A DNA stretch of 64,000 bases from Marinomonas foliarum (GTDB lineage: Bacteria; Pseudomonadota; Gammaproteobacteria; Pseudomonadales; Marinomonadaceae). The notes under the pieces are model-generated. The model ran no database searches. It was not told the origin of the DNA and saw only the letters and a program-made list of their open reading frames with translations. The translations under genes were made by a program, and so were the position numbers. Every line of letters starts with the position of its first letter. Within the stretch, counting starts at the first letter, position 1. Below are positions 1-9,539 of the stretch, in pieces. The stretch covers positions 51,961-115,960 of the forward strand of contig NZ_QPJQ01000010.1 in the NCBI RefSeq assembly GCF_003337275.1, read 5' to 3'.

Positions 1-2
1 TT

Positions 3-110
3 CGCGATGCAATTCAAGCGAATATCGGTGACATTCCTGTATTGGATGGTGACCACTTTGGAAGTGTGGCGGCAGGTTTGACGGTTTGGTCTGATAAAAT
101 TTTTAAATAG
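3..110 (+). CDS. 3' end of a gene, possibly YegD-like Hsp70 family
   Basis: Only the last 35 codons are inside the window, running open from the edge to a TAG stop. The tail contains GDHFGSVAAGLTVW, which recalls the C-terminus of the YegD-type Hsp70-like ATPases (an FGSV..GL pattern) as I remember them. That family would be a cytoplasmic actin-fold ATPase of uncertain client. The identification rests on about 15 residues and could be wrong. The gene is followed 26 bases later by a strong hairpin with a T run, so it ends its transcription unit. Confidence 0.4.
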   Translation, partial: RDAIQANIGDIPVLDGDHFGSVAAGLTVWSDKIFK

Positions 111-136
111 ATTTTACAAGACTTCTTAAACTCATG

Positions 137-172
137 AAAAAGGGAACAAGCCATTGGCTGTTCCCTTTTTTG
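137..172 (+). terminator. Rho-independent terminator
   Basis: A GC-containing hairpin (arms built on gggaaca / tgttccc, extended by agcc / ggc with one bulged A) is followed by six T residues. A run of A on the 5' side means it can also act for the chemoreceptor gene converging from the other strand. Confidence 0.85.
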
Positions 173-201
173 CAAACAAACTAAGTGTTTCAGGGCTGAA
201 G

Positions 202-2253
202 TTACAGAGAGAATCTATTTACTGAAATCTTCAATTTTTCTAATACCTCAGAAAGAGTCTGGGTTGTTGCTATCATTTCTTTTACGCCATCAGCAGTTTC
301 ATTTGATACGTGGCGAATGTTCGATATGTTTTCATTAACACTGACAGCCACGGCAGATTGTTCTGTAATTGAGCTGGCGATGTTAATAGACATAGAGTTT
401 ATTAAGCTAACAGACTCTGTAACCTTCATTAATCCTTTGCTTGCTTCAATCGCTTTTTCCGCATTTCCTGCTGCCTGGTCACGACCACTGATAACTTCAA
501 TAGAAGCTGTTTTAGACAGTTTTTGTAGTTGGTCGATCATACCTTCAATTTCAGATGTCGCATCTTGAGTTCTAGTTGCCAGCGTTCTTACTTCGTCAGC
601 AACAACGGCAAAACCTCGGCCTTGTTCACCTGCGCGAGCGGCCTCAATGGCAGCATTAAGGGCGAGCAGATTGGTTTGCTCCGCAATGCTGCGAATAACA
701 TCAAGTACGGAACCAATGTTTACACTTTCTTTTTCAACTTCTTGCATAACGGAAGAGGCATGGCCAATGACCTTAGTTAGCGCTTGCATATCGGTAGCAA
801 CATTATTAACTACCTGAGTACCTGCTCGAGTTTCTTCGTCGGCTTTATGGGTTTCATTCGTTGTCTCTGTGATATTTTTTGACACATCTTCAACGGCAAT
901 AACCATCTGGTTCATGGCGGTAGCAACCAAGTCTGTTTCAACTTGCTGTTTGGTCATACCTTTTGAAGCCTGTGAGGCAGTTTTTTGTACTTTCTGGCTG
1001 GAGCTGGCAAGTAATTCCATGCTGCTTCTTACTTCCATTTGCATGGAGCGTAATTGTTTGATGGTATTTCGTCCGTGCTCGAACAGAATAGCTATTTCAT
1101 TGCGACTATGAATCTGGTTATTGTGCCCATTTTCAAAAAGATGTGTTGAAAGGTTTCCATTACCTAGCTCTTGCAAGTCTTGACCAACACGTTTTAAAGG
1201 GGAAAGAATGCGCTGAGTAATAAAGGCAATCAGAGCTACAAGAATGGTCGCACAAATGAGTGAGATGATGATTAAGCTATTACGAACAGAGTTAGCGACC
1301 ACTGTGAATTCATTTACCGGACCTCCTGTTAATAGCGCCCAATTCCAGTTTTCGGCATGACGAAATGACATGATGTTTTCTTTAGTGACACCATTGATGG
1401 TTTGTTGGGTGAAAAATGTGCCAGTATCTTGCTTTTTCATTAACTCTAAGTGTTTTTCTGCATTGGCTAGGCCTATTTCACTAAATAGCTTACCTTTATT
1501 CTTGGAATCAATAACGACTCTGCCGAAGTTTTTGCCTTCTTTTAAACTGATAACAGTGGCTTTGCCTGTTTCTCCAAAGGATAGGGTATTGATTTCTTGT
1601 TCTAAGCTTTTTAGCCCTTCAGTGTAATCAAAACCAATATAAAGAATACCAGCTACTTTACCTGCGGTATCTTTAAAGGGAACGTACTTTGTCATGTAGT
1701 TGCGGCCAAATAGTGCTGCCGGACCAGAGTATGTTTTACCTTGGATAAGTGTTTGATAACCAGGGTGACCTTTGCCTAATAAAGTGCCGAAAGCACGGTC
1801 ACCATTTTCTTTTTTCAAGGATGTGCTGACGCGAAGAAAGTCATCACCGTAGCGAATGAAAACCGTCGCTGTGCCGCCTGTCATTTTTGTAAACTGGTCT
1901 GGCTTATCAAAGTTTAAATTAATGGTTTCGCCTGAGTTGGTTGCCAAAGGGCTGTCGTATTCGCCAATTTTTACCGTTTCTGAATCACTTACTGTGATTC
2001 CATTGGGGAAAAGTGTGAAAAATATATCGGCTAATCTGTCTGTATTGCTTTCTAGATTTTCATAATAAAAATCAAGCAACATACTGCCTTGGTTAGCGCT
2101 AGTTTGTAGTTCGTGGTCGATGCTGGTCATAAAACCGTCGTAGGATTTATTAGATGCTAACCAGCTCAATGCACTAAAACAGAGAATAGAAACCGTGAAC
2201 ACAGCAACACCTAGTTGATGTGTGATAGGCATGGATTTTATACGCTTAATCAT
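202..2253 (-). CDS. Methyl-accepting chemotaxis protein with periplasmic Cache-type sensor
   Basis: A membrane chemoreceptor that would signal to CheA/CheW. A first membrane helix lies at about residues 13-33 and a second at about 322-344. Between them is a roughly 290-residue periplasmic region of the Cache type (Cache3-Cache2-like arrangement, with the [14 protein letters not shown] and GILYIGFDY segments typical of such sensors). A HAMP linker follows, then the cytoplasmic signalling domain. The conserved hairpin tip lies around residues 516-553 ([20 protein letters not shown], then FAVVADEVR). No C-terminal CheR-binding pentapeptide is seen; the protein ends NRFSL. The length of 683 residues is normal for this class. 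The ligand cannot be read from the sequence. It is transcribed alone, ending at the bidirectional hairpin at 137-172. Confidence 0.93.
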   Translation of the reverse strand: MIKRIKSMPITHQLGVAVFTVSILCFSALSWLASNKSYDGFMTSIDHELQTSANQGSMLLDFYYENLESNTDRLADIFFTLFPNGITVSDSETVKIGEYDSPLATNSGETINLNFDKPDQFTKMTGGTATVFIRYGDDFLRVSTSLKKENGDRAFGTLLGKGHPGYQTLIQGKTYSGPAALFGRNYMTKYVPFKDTAGKVAGILYIGFDYTEGLKSLEQEINTLSFGETGKATVISLKEGKNFGRVVIDSKNKGKLFSEIGLANAEKHLELMKKQDTGTFFTQQTINGVTKENIMSFRHAENWNWALLTGGPVNEFTVVANSVRNSLIIISLICATILVALIAFITQRILSPLKRVGQDLQELGNGNLSTHLFENGHNNQIHSRNEIAILFEHGRNTIKQLRSMQMEVRSSMELLASSSQKVQKTASQASKGMTKQQVETDLVATAMNQMVIAVEDVSKNITETTNETHKADEETRAGTQVVNNVATDMQALTKVIGHASSVMQEVEKESVNIGSVLDVIRSIAEQTNLLALNAAIEAARAGEQGRGFAVVADEVRTLATRTQDATSEIEGMIDQLQKLSKTASIEVISGRDQAAGNAEKAIEASKGLMKVTESVSLINSMSINIASSITEQSAVAVSVNENISNIRHVSNETADGVKEMIATTQTLSEVLEKLKISVNRFSL

Positions 2254-2433
2254 GAAGTTGTTCCTTCTATTAAAGTATGCTTCTAATCAGATGAGTACAG
2301 CATTTGATAAAGCTTTTATTATTATAGTTGTCTTTATTTTTGTTGCTCGACAATGACTGAGAACGAGCTTTTAAAATTCGAACACTCCGAAAAGTAGTGT
2401 GAACTTGTTCGATTGATCGGAACATTTTCTAGA

Positions 2434-2468
2434 AAAGGCAACAAGACATGATTTGTCTTGTTGCCTTT
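2434..2468 (-). terminator. Terminator hairpin downstream of the OFA transporter
   Basis: A perfect 15-base inverted repeat (aaaggcaacaagaca and its complement) around a five-base loop lies 36 bases after the stop of the minus-strand transporter gene. The outer part of the arm gives a short T tract on the minus strand. Confidence 0.8.
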
Positions 2469-2503
2469 ACATTTTGTCACCGACTGTACGTTTATGTTAA
2501 CGA

Positions 2504-4222
2504 CTAGAGGTTCGGGTGTGTGTTTTCTACATGGTGCTTTTCTTTTACTGGACGGACCATTAAGTTCGCGAAGAAGCCAACGACCAACAATCCAGCCATA
2601 ACATACATAGTTGTATTGTAGAGGCTAGACGTTGGGTCGATAGTCCCGGCTGGAGCGATTTCCATCAATTTGGCGACGGTCACTGACTTAGCTGCGATTA
2701 GCTCATTTAGCTGGGAAACGGACGCGTTAAATTTTTGTTCGAACGCGGCCGGGTCTATTTTGTTAACCAAGTCGGTAATCGCATTTTCAACCGAAAGATT
2801 TCTTAGGTAGGTGATAACGAAAGGCCCTAGAACACCAGCTGTTGCCCATGCAGTTAGCAATCGGCCATGTATGCCACCAACGTGTAGCGTGCCAAAAATA
2901 TCCGCTAAGTAAGCAGGTATAGTGGCAAAGCCACCGCCGTACATAGTGAAGATAATCATGGTTGCTGCGTAGAACATCACTAACCAAGTTACAGAAGGGT
3001 CCGCGCTTACCGCAGAAGCTGCATAAGGAATGGAAAGGTATAAAAGCGTGCCAAGGACAAAGAAGCAGTGATAGGTGTTTTTGCGTCCAATGAAGTCGGA
3101 AGTAGATGCCCAAAAGAATCGACCACACATATTAAACACAGAAATCATCAATACGTATGTGCCAGCAAATGTTGCAGTAGCGACAGTGGGAAGAGTAGAA
3201 CCAAATATCTCCGTCATCATGGTTTTTGCAATACCGATTACACCGATACCAGCGGTCACGTTAAAGCACAATACAACCCATAACAGCCAAAATTGAGGCG
3301 TTTTTAAGGCCTGATCAATGTGTACATTATTGTGGCTGATCATGGTGTTTGCTGCATCTTTTGCTGGTGGTGTCCAACCTTCCGGTTTCCAATCTTTAGG
3401 TGGAACACGATAAGCGAAGGCAGCAATGATCATGATAATAAAGTAGACAATTCCCAGTGTTAAAAATACGCTGGAAGCACCAGTGTCACCTGTACCAACA
3501 ACATAAACACCCGCTTCACCAGGAGTCGGCAGCTTTGCCGCTTCAGAAGCGCTGGCAATAACAACCTCTAATTTGCCACTTGTCATTTCTGCAAAGCGCT
3601 TTCCGCCTTCAGTAATTAGATTTACAGCTGATTCAGGTCCAAGGTAAGTTGGTGCAATCGCGAATTTTTCTAATAAAAAAGACTTCAAAGGGGCGCCAAT
3701 CATAGCGCCACCACCAAAACCCATTATCGCCATACCTGTTGCCATACCGCGCTTATCAGGAAACCAGCGCAGTAGAGTCGAAACAGGGGATACATAACCA
3801 AGGCCTAAGCCACACCCCCCCAAAACGCCATAGCCCAAATACACCAGCCATAATTGGTGTGTTGATATCCCTACGCTACCGATAATGAAACCGCCGCCCC
3901 AAAGAAATGCTGCTGTTACACCAACACAACGAGGGCCTACTTCCTCAAGCCATTTACCTGCAATTGCTGCAGATAGACCAAGAAATACAATGGCCACAGA
4001 GAAGATCCACACCACACTGCTTAGGCTCCAGTCTTCTGCTGCGCTAGTAACAACACCAAATTCAGTTGTTAGTGCTGGATTGAAAATACTCCATGCATAC
4101 ACGGAGCCTATACATAAATGAATAGCAATGGAGGCAGGGGGAACTAACCAGCGGTTAAAGTTTGGGGATGCAATGATTTTGTCCTTCATGAGAAAGGATA
4201 AAAGAGTCCGTATCAGGTTCAT
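2504..4222 (-). CDS. OFA-family MFS transporter
   Basis: A 12-helix major facilitator of the oxalate:formate antiporter (OFA) type. It has the family-typical start of the transmembrane core (WLVPPASIAIHLCIGSVYAW, about residues 25-44), the RWFPDKRGMATGMAIMGFGGG motif after helix 4, and the WLLWVVLCFN...GIGVIG segment opening the second half. OFA members carry small carboxylates, and the substrate here is unknown. Two loops are long: one after helix 6 (about residues 185-235) and one near the C-terminus (about residues 477-535). Both are rich in polar residues, and longer variants occur in marine bacteria. The gene is monocistronic, with a hairpin 36 bases after its stop. The start has no strong Shine-Dalgarno site, so the first 14 residues are less certain. 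Confidence 0.85.
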   Translation of the reverse strand: MNLIRTLLSFLMKDKIIASPNFNRWLVPPASIAIHLCIGSVYAWSIFNPALTTEFGVVTSAAEDWSLSSVVWIFSVAIVFLGLSAAIAGKWLEEVGPRCVGVTAAFLWGGGFIIGSVGISTHQLWLVYLGYGVLGGCGLGLGYVSPVSTLLRWFPDKRGMATGMAIMGFGGGAMIGAPLKSFLLEKFAIAPTYLGPESAVNLITEGGKRFAEMTSGKLEVVIASASEAAKLPTPGEAGVYVVGTGDTGASSVFLTLGIVYFIIMIIAAFAYRVPPKDWKPEGWTPPAKDAANTMISHNNVHIDQALKTPQFWLLWVVLCFNVTAGIGVIGIAKTMMTEIFGSTLPTVATATFAGTYVLMISVFNMCGRFFWASTSDFIGRKNTYHCFFVLGTLLYLSIPYAASAVSADPSVTWLVMFYAATMIIFTMYGGGFATIPAYLADIFGTLHVGGIHGRLLTAWATAGVLGPFVITYLRNLSVENAITDLVNKIDPAAFEQKFNASVSQLNELIAAKSVTVAKLMEIAPAGTIDPTSSLYNTTMYVMAGLLVVGFFANLMVRPVKEKHHVENTHPNL

Positions 4223-4453
4223 AATCTGTGTCCTTGTAGAAATTGTTGTATTTTGGTGGTCAGTTACAAAACATTACATAGAGATTATATTTTTTATAGC
4301 AGAAAGGAATATGTATATTTTTAAAAATCCTCTAGAAAGGTCGCTTTTATTGTCTTAGGCAAGATTATTAAATTGAGTGTGTTTTTCTTCCGTTGAAGAT
4401 TTACAAAAATGATATACTGTTTTAATACTAAACATTTTTAGCGGAGTATTTTC

Positions 4454-5521
4454 TTGTTCAACGTATTATTAACTCAATTAAAAGGCCTTTTTGCATGGAG
4501 TGATGTCAAGCGCCCCTGGCACCTGGCTGTCCTTGCTGCTGTTTGTGTTGGTATTCCTGCCTTGATTGGTGCAGCAACAGATCAATTCGCCTTGGCAACC
4601 CTGTCTAGTTTAGGTGCGATGGTTATTTTATATTTGCCCAAAACTCGAACGGCGCATCGCATGGTGACGCTCGCTATGTGTTCTTTTGGTTTTATGATCT
4701 GCTTTACTATTGGTTCTCTGTCCAGCTTTAACCCTTACGTTGCGGCGCTTGCTCTTGGGTTGTTGTCTTTCGGAGCGATTGTGATTACTCGATATTATTG
4801 CCTACCGCCTCCAGGTAGCTTTTTCTTTATTCTCGTTTCTGCATTGGCGATTTATTTGCCGTTTGATTTGGGGAAATGGTCGTCCAATATTGGCATGGTT
4901 GCCTTGGGTGGAATGCTATCGTGTGGTTTGGCGTTTATTTATAGCCTGATGACTGGCGCAAATGATTTACCTGCGACAAAAATTGAAACGGATACTCAGG
5001 TGAATGCGATTATTTTAGAGGGCGCATTAGTGGCTTTCTTTATCGCTTTCTCTTATTTATTGGCGGTGTTGTTAGCCTTGCCTAATGCGCTTTGGGTACC
5101 TATTTCCTGTGCTGCTATTTTACAAGGTGCTACTTATCGCATGATCTGGCACCGAAATATTCATCGAATTGTAGGAACTGCACTGGGTATGGGCGTGGCA
5201 TACTTACTGTTTTCGTTTCACCCTAACTATTGGGTGTTGGCATTAAGCATGATTTTTTTTCAATTCGTTGTGGAAATATTAATCGTTAAAAACTACGGTG
5301 CGGCGGTGATATTTATCACGCCTTTAACGGTTATTATGGCTGAGATCACCAGTGCGAATATGAGTACTATGGTCTTGCTGGAGCATCGGCTGGTCGACAT
5401 TTCTATTGGTAGTGCGATTGGGATTATTGGCGGTACTATTTTTCATCGAACGTCTTTGCTGAAGAATATTGAGTCGCGTATGAATGCTCGTAGTTCTTTA
5501 TCTGGACGCAAATCGTCTTAA
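4454..5521 (+). CDS. FUSC-family (aromatic-acid-exporter-like) inner membrane protein
   Basis: A very hydrophobic protein of 355 residues with about ten predicted helices in two similar blocks. Each block contains the short basic motif that follows the FUSC helices (TRTAHRMV in the first half, YRMIWHRNIHRIVGTALG in the second, about residues 235-252). FUSC proteins include AaeB/YccS-like efflux permeases for aromatic acids, but this short form lacks the large soluble domain, so the transport role is inferred only. The start is TTG with an agcggag Shine-Dalgarno site about 8 bases upstream. It is divergent from the OFA transporter with a 231-base AT-rich promoter gap and is closed by a hairpin at 5550-5582. 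Confidence 0.75.
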   Translation: MFNVLLTQLKGLFAWSDVKRPWHLAVLAAVCVGIPALIGAATDQFALATLSSLGAMVILYLPKTRTAHRMVTLAMCSFGFMICFTIGSLSSFNPYVAALALGLLSFGAIVITRYYCLPPPGSFFFILVSALAIYLPFDLGKWSSNIGMVALGGMLSCGLAFIYSLMTGANDLPATKIETDTQVNAIILEGALVAFFIAFSYLLAVLLALPNALWVPISCAAILQGATYRMIWHRNIHRIVGTALGMGVAYLLFSFHPNYWVLALSMIFFQFVVEILIVKNYGAAVIFITPLTVIMAEITSANMSTMVLLEHRLVDISIGSAIGIIGGTIFHRTSLLKNIESRMNARSSLSGRKSS

Positions 5522-5549
5522 AAACTTTCTAGCAAAATAAACCTAGATG

Positions 5550-5582
5550 AATGCCTTTCTTTTCTTTATGAAAGGCATTTGT
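5550..5582 (+). terminator. Probable terminator after the FUSC gene
   Basis: An inverted repeat (aatgcctttc / gaaaggcatt) with a short loop is followed by a T-rich stretch 29 bases after the stop codon. Confidence 0.6.
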
Positions 5583-5689
5583 TAGCCCCTCACTATTTTC
5601 ATCGCTTTAGTTGCTTAAATTCAGGTTAAACCTTACGCTTCGAATCTCTGGTAATCGGTTATTAATCTTGCATTAAGATAACGAATACC

Positions 5690-5886
5690 AGTTCATGTGA
5701 AGGTGCCCTAATGGGTGAAACGGGAAACAGGTGAGTTTTTCAAAAAGCAAAGCCTGTACTGCCCCCGCAACGGTAAATAAGTGGTGTATTTCTTCTTACT
5801 TCCACTGTCTTTTAGACGGGAAGGAATAAGAGCCTTAGAAATACAGATCGACCAAACACTTATCAGTCCGGAGACCGGCCTTCATT
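5690..5886 (+). promoter_or_regulatory. Cobalamin riboswitch (B12 element)
   Basis: The core elements of an adenosylcobalamin-type aptamer appear in order: an aaggtgcc segment near 5700, gggaaacaggtg near 5722-5733, the B12 box (gcctgtactgcccccgcaac, continuing ggtaa, 5752-5776), and the closing ggagaccggcc at about 5870-5880. The cbiM-like gene starts about 95 bases further on. By analogy with the class, B12 binding should reduce expression of the downstream gene, probably by hiding its ribosome binding site. A ggc-rich segment followed by ttttt at 5890-5901 could instead be an attenuator, but I could not fold it reliably. Confidence 0.93.
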
Positions 5887-5980
5887 GATCAGGGCTTTTT
5901 CTATGGGCAAATTGTGCCATGTAAAAGTCCGCTAATTTGAATCATACGGGTGAGTATGAAGCATATTTTGGAGGCACATA

Positions 5981-6652
5981 GTGCATATTGAACCTGGCGT
6001 CGTTGACGGCGCAAAAATCGTTTTGAGTTACGCTACCGCGTTGGCCGCCTTTGGCTTTTCTGCGAAAGCGTCTATCGATATGATCAAAAAAGACGGTCTA
6101 ATGTCTTTAATCAGTCGTAGTGTGTTAACCACACTGTTTGTCTTTGCCTTTTTTGAACTCTTGCCTCATCACGCTGTTGGTGTGTCCGAAGTGCATCTCA
6201 TATTAGGCTCTACGCTGTTCCTTATCTTTGGCCCTGCCGCTGCTTCTATTGGCTTGATATTAGGTCTATTAGCGCAAGGGATATTCTTTGCCCAGTTTGA
6301 CCTGCCCCAATATGGCATGAATGTAACGACTTTATTATTGCCTCTGTTTGCTATGTCGGCAGTGGCTCGTCGTACGATTACTGAGAATACGGCTTACGTT
6401 GATATTAGCTACAAGCAAGCGCTGAAACTGTCCTTAACTTACCAAGGTGGCATTGTCGCTTGGGTGGCTTTTTGGGCGTTTTATGGGCAAGGCTTCGGCG
6501 CTGAAAACTTAGCCTCTGTGGCGACGTTTGGTATGGCGTATATGAGCGTTGTATTGTTAGAACCAGTACTTGATCTTGCCGTTCTGGCTGGTGCGAAAAG
6601 CTTGCATCGCTTTAAGAGCTCATCTTTGCTTGAAGCACGTTTATTTCACTAA
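5981..6652 (+). CDS. CbiM-type ECF permease, putative cobalt uptake component
   Basis: The protein starts MHIEPGVVDGAK. The Met-His-Ile N-terminus is the hallmark of CbiM/NikM substrate-capture subunits, where the N-terminal amine and His2 coordinate Co(II) or Ni(II). About six hydrophobic helices follow over 223 residues, matching the family length. The start is GTG with a ggagg Shine-Dalgarno site 6 bases upstream. Position behind a cobalamin riboswitch argues for cobalt rather than nickel. No CbiN, CbiQ or CbiO partner lies next to it. It is followed by a terminator and an unrelated gene on the other strand, so the energising module must be elsewhere or the protein acts alone. Confidence 0.85.
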   Translation: MHIEPGVVDGAKIVLSYATALAAFGFSAKASIDMIKKDGLMSLISRSVLTTLFVFAFFELLPHHAVGVSEVHLILGSTLFLIFGPAAASIGLILGLLAQGIFFAQFDLPQYGMNVTTLLLPLFAMSAVARRTITENTAYVDISYKQALKLSLTYQGGIVAWVAFWAFYGQGFGAENLASVATFGMAYMSVVLLEPVLDLAVLAGAKSLHRFKSSSLLEARLFH

Positions 6653-6670
6653 ACCGCTTTGAATATTGTA

Positions 6671-6709
6671 AATGCCTGCCTCTGCCTTCGAGTGGGGCAG
6701 GCATTTTTA
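6671..6709. terminator. Bidirectional terminator
   Basis: A ten-base inverted repeat (aatgcctgcc / ggcaggcatt) with a T run on both strands lies in the 62-base gap between the converging cbiM-like and lysR-type genes. Confidence 0.85.
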
Positions 6710-6714
6710 TTTGC

Positions 6715-7599
6715 TCAGCGTTTATATTGCCCGTGCTCACTGACAAACTCTAAAAAAGCGCGATTGGCTTTTGAAAGGTAACTGTCTTTGCGCCACGCAA
6801 TACCGAGATCTAGCCAGATTGGCGGATCAAAAGAGCGAGTAATTAAGTCGTCGTCTTCTTCAATCACCATGGCAAGTAGGGTGGATATACCAAAGCCTTG
6901 CTGGGTAATGGATTTGATTAGTGGAATCAGGTTGGTTTCAAAACCAATTTTAGGCGTCTTTTTGCATTGTTTCGCTAGCTTGTCGACAATACGGCGGTGA
7001 AAGTAGCCTTCTTTGAACATGACTAACTCTTCATCGAAAAACGCTTCTGGTGAGATGCGCTCTAATTGGCTAAAAGGATGATCCGTCGCAATGGTTACCA
7101 GCATTTCTTCTCGAATCAGCGCTTGCGTTTCTAAGCTATCTGGAAGCGTTTCCGCGACGATGACACTAAGATCTAATTCGCCATTTTCGAGCATCTTTTG
7201 CAACTGCCAAGTTCCTCCCTCAATGACTTTTAAGGCAATGCTGGGGTACTTATGGCGAAATGCCATCAGAATAGGCGGGAAGTAATAGGAGCCGAGCATG
7301 CTTGGAATACCTACACGCACTTCGCCTTGGCTCAATCCTTTTAGCTCACTCATTTCCAATAGGGCATCATCGGTGGCTTGGATAATTTTTTCAGCATGGG
7401 TCAGCAGCTTTTTGCCTTCGTCTGTGAGTCCGATATTGCGATCTGCTCGATGGATTAAGGTCAAACCCAAATCCGTCTCTAGCTTTTTTATTGCCATGCT
7501 CACCGCAGGTTGTGCAACGCCAAGCTGTTGCGCAGCTTTGGTGAAACTCTCGTTTTTTGCAATGGCAATGAAGTAGCGCAACGGTTTAATGTCCATCAA
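6715..7599 (-). CDS. LysR-family transcriptional regulator
   Basis: A 294-residue LysR regulator. The winged helix-turn-helix occupies about residues 4-62 (LRYFIAIAKNESFTKAAQQL then VAQPAVSMAIKKLE). The periplasmic-binding-like effector domain begins near residue 93 (GEVRVGIPSMLGSYYFPP). It is transcribed divergently from the MFS transporter at 7732 with a 132-base gap, the classic arrangement in which the regulator controls its neighbour in response to a transported or toxic compound. The same LysR/MFS divergent order is known for E. coli ynfL/ynfM. The inducer is unknown. Confidence 0.93.
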   Translation of the reverse strand: MMDIKPLRYFIAIAKNESFTKAAQQLGVAQPAVSMAIKKLETDLGLTLIHRADRNIGLTDEGKKLLTHAEKIIQATDDALLEMSELKGLSQGEVRVGIPSMLGSYYFPPILMAFRHKYPSIALKVIEGGTWQLQKMLENGELDLSVIVAETLPDSLETQALIREEMLVTIATDHPFSQLERISPEAFFDEELVMFKEGYFHRRIVDKLAKQCKKTPKIGFETNLIPLIKSITQQGFGISTLLAMVIEEDDDLITRSFDPPIWLDLGIAWRKDSYLSKANRAFLEFVSEHGQYKR

Positions 7600-7731
7600 T
7601 AATCCTTATGGATTGAATAAGATGGATATATTTTATTGATTATTTTCCTAAGCGTATAGTGTCACGATAATTTATTGTTTTATTCGGGCGTCATTCCCGT
7701 TTGATGCTGCTGCGATAGTAGGAGAATGTTT

Positions 7732-8934
7732 GTGATAGAAGTGGGTAGTTCTGTTTTTTGGCGAGGCACAGTGGCACTCATCATTGGCTCTTTTATGATT
7801 TTTGCCAACGTTTATGTGACTCAGCCGCTGCTGCCAATGATTGCCAACGAATTTTCCATTACGCCACTGCAAGCCAGCGGTAGTTTTACTATTACAACTT
7901 TGACATTGGGCATCTCTTTACTTTTTTACGGTCCAATTTCAGACGCATTAGGTCGTAAAGGGATTATGGTGATGACCATGGTCGGCATTACCTTAACCAC
8001 TTTTTGCTTATCATTAGTACAAAGTTATGAAGCCTTGTTAGTGCTGCGCGGCCTACAAGGGTTTTTCTTGGCGGGGTTGCCGGCGATTGCTGTTGCGTAT
8101 TTGGGGGATGAATACACGCCTGAAGCCTTGATGGTGGCGGTTGGCTTATACATTAGCGGCAATACTCTAGGAGGCATCGGCGGCCGTCTTATCGGTGGAT
8201 TTGTGGGGGAGTGGCTGGGTCGATCAGCGACCTTTGGTGTGATGAGTGCGATTAGCCTGATTTGTTTATTGGCTTTTTTCTTTTTACTACCAAAATCACA
8301 GCATTTTGAAGCAAAACCATTGCGTGTTGGCCACATTCTGAAGAACATGAAAAGTCATTTGCAGAACCGTCGTTTATTAACCAGTTACTTCATTGGTGGC
8401 TTTAGCTTCTTCATTTTTATTAACCAATACAGCTACGTGACCTTCGTGTTAGAAGCTGAGCCATATAATCTCACCGCTAAGTACGTGGGTTTACTCTTCC
8501 TAACTTATCTGTCTGGTACCTTGGGTTCGGCGATTTCTGGTAAGCTTGCCAAACGTTGGAGCCAGCCCAATATTATGGTGCTCGGCACTTGTATTTTTAT
8601 GTTTGGCTCGTTAGTCACCCTCGGCGACTCTTTATTGGCTATCATTGTGGGATTATTAATAAACAGTTTTGGCTTTTTCTTATGTCATTCAACAGCCAGC
8701 GGTTTTGTCAGCCGAAATGCTAAGCACGCTAAAGCCAGTGCCTCTTCCTTATACCTAGTGTTTTATTATCTTGGTGCTAGTCTAGGCGGGTTTTACCTTG
8801 ACCCATTCTGGCAAGCGGATGGCTGGACAGGAGTCATCATAGGATCGTGGTTAGTATTGGGAATAGTTGTATTGGCTGAAGTGAGCTTGATTCGAAGCCA
8901 TAACAAGCAAGCTACACAGAGTCGCTATTCATAA
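7732..8934 (+). CDS. YnfM-like MFS efflux transporter
   Basis: A 12-helix major facilitator protein resembling the YnfM/arabinose-efflux-permease group. It has NVYVTQPLLPMIANEF in helix 1, the loop 2-3 motif GPISDALGRKGIM (about residues 68-80), and GNTLGGIGGRLIGGFVGEW in helix 5. I place the start at GTG 7732: a ggag Shine-Dalgarno site sits 7 bases upstream of it, whereas the ATG at 7726 is only one base from that site. The product is about 400 residues, the normal length. The likely role is export of a small metabolite or drug under control of the divergent LysR protein. Confidence 0.85.
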   Translation: MIEVGSSVFWRGTVALIIGSFMIFANVYVTQPLLPMIANEFSITPLQASGSFTITTLTLGISLLFYGPISDALGRKGIMVMTMVGITLTTFCLSLVQSYEALLVLRGLQGFFLAGLPAIAVAYLGDEYTPEALMVAVGLYISGNTLGGIGGRLIGGFVGEWLGRSATFGVMSAISLICLLAFFFLLPKSQHFEAKPLRVGHILKNMKSHLQNRRLLTSYFIGGFSFFIFINQYSYVTFVLEAEPYNLTAKYVGLLFLTYLSGTLGSAISGKLAKRWSQPNIMVLGTCIFMFGSLVTLGDSLLAIIVGLLINSFGFFLCHSTASGFVSRNAKHAKASASSLYLVFYYLGASLGGFYLDPFWQADGWTGVIIGSWLVLGIVVLAEVSLIRSHNKQATQSRYS

Positions 8935-8961
8935 ACCGATAAAGTGTATCTGAATTAGCTT

Positions 8962-9495
8962 TTAATTTAGCGGCTCTATCATATTCCCTTGTTTATCAAT
9001 ATAGCCCCAGACACCGCAAGTTAATCCAGTATGCTCTTCATTAACTTGAGTAACGACACAACCGCGACACACTCTGGCTACTCCATCTTGGAATGGCCAA
9101 GCCCAATCAAAATCAGTTGCCAAAACTAACTCAAAATCATGATTGTAGAAGGCTATTTTGCCGTTTAATAAAGACCTAGTTAGACCCTCTTGAAAGTAAT
9201 CCGCTCCATTGTCGTAAGTGATAACAGACAGGTAGCTTCTATCGGGTTTAAGATAAAAATACTGGCCTTGAGTAAATAGAGTCGTTAGTTGGTTTTCGTT
9301 GAAGTTTAACTTGCTCCAGTGTTTATCCGATATTTCTAGGTGTTTGTTTTGATAAGAGGCACAGTGATGAAATAACTCAATTTCAGGGTAGGGGTTTTGT
9401 TCTGTTTGCTTTGGCGTGAATGCGCATGGTTGTAAGTTCGCAGCACTGACATAGCCTGAAAGAGCGATAAGGAGAACAGGTATAATTGGCTTCAT
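8962..9495 (-). CDS. Secreted protein with WG-repeat-like segments
   Basis: A 177-residue protein with a clear Sec signal peptide (MKPIIPVLLIALSGYVSA, cut probably before ANLQP). The mature part is periplasmic or secreted. Two segments near residues 110-135 and 158-175 (GKIAFYNHDFELVLAT...FQDGVARV and GVWGYIDKQGNMIEP) follow the pattern of WG repeats. Six cysteines in the mature part suggest disulfides. No function is known. It is on the minus strand, 44 bases downstream of the NUDIX gene, with no good Shine-Dalgarno site before its ATG. Confidence 0.6.
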   Translation of the reverse strand: MKPIIPVLLIALSGYVSAANLQPCAFTPKQTEQNPYPEIELFHHCASYQNKHLEISDKHWSKLNFNENQLTTLFTQGQYFYLKPDRSYLSVITYDNGADYFQEGLTRSLLNGKIAFYNHDFELVLATDFDWAWPFQDGVARVCRGCVVTQVNEEHTGLTCGVWGYIDKQGNMIEPLN

Positions 9496-9539
9496 AAAAA
9501 TATCATATGTTTGGTTATTATTAAGTTGTTGTAGCGGAT

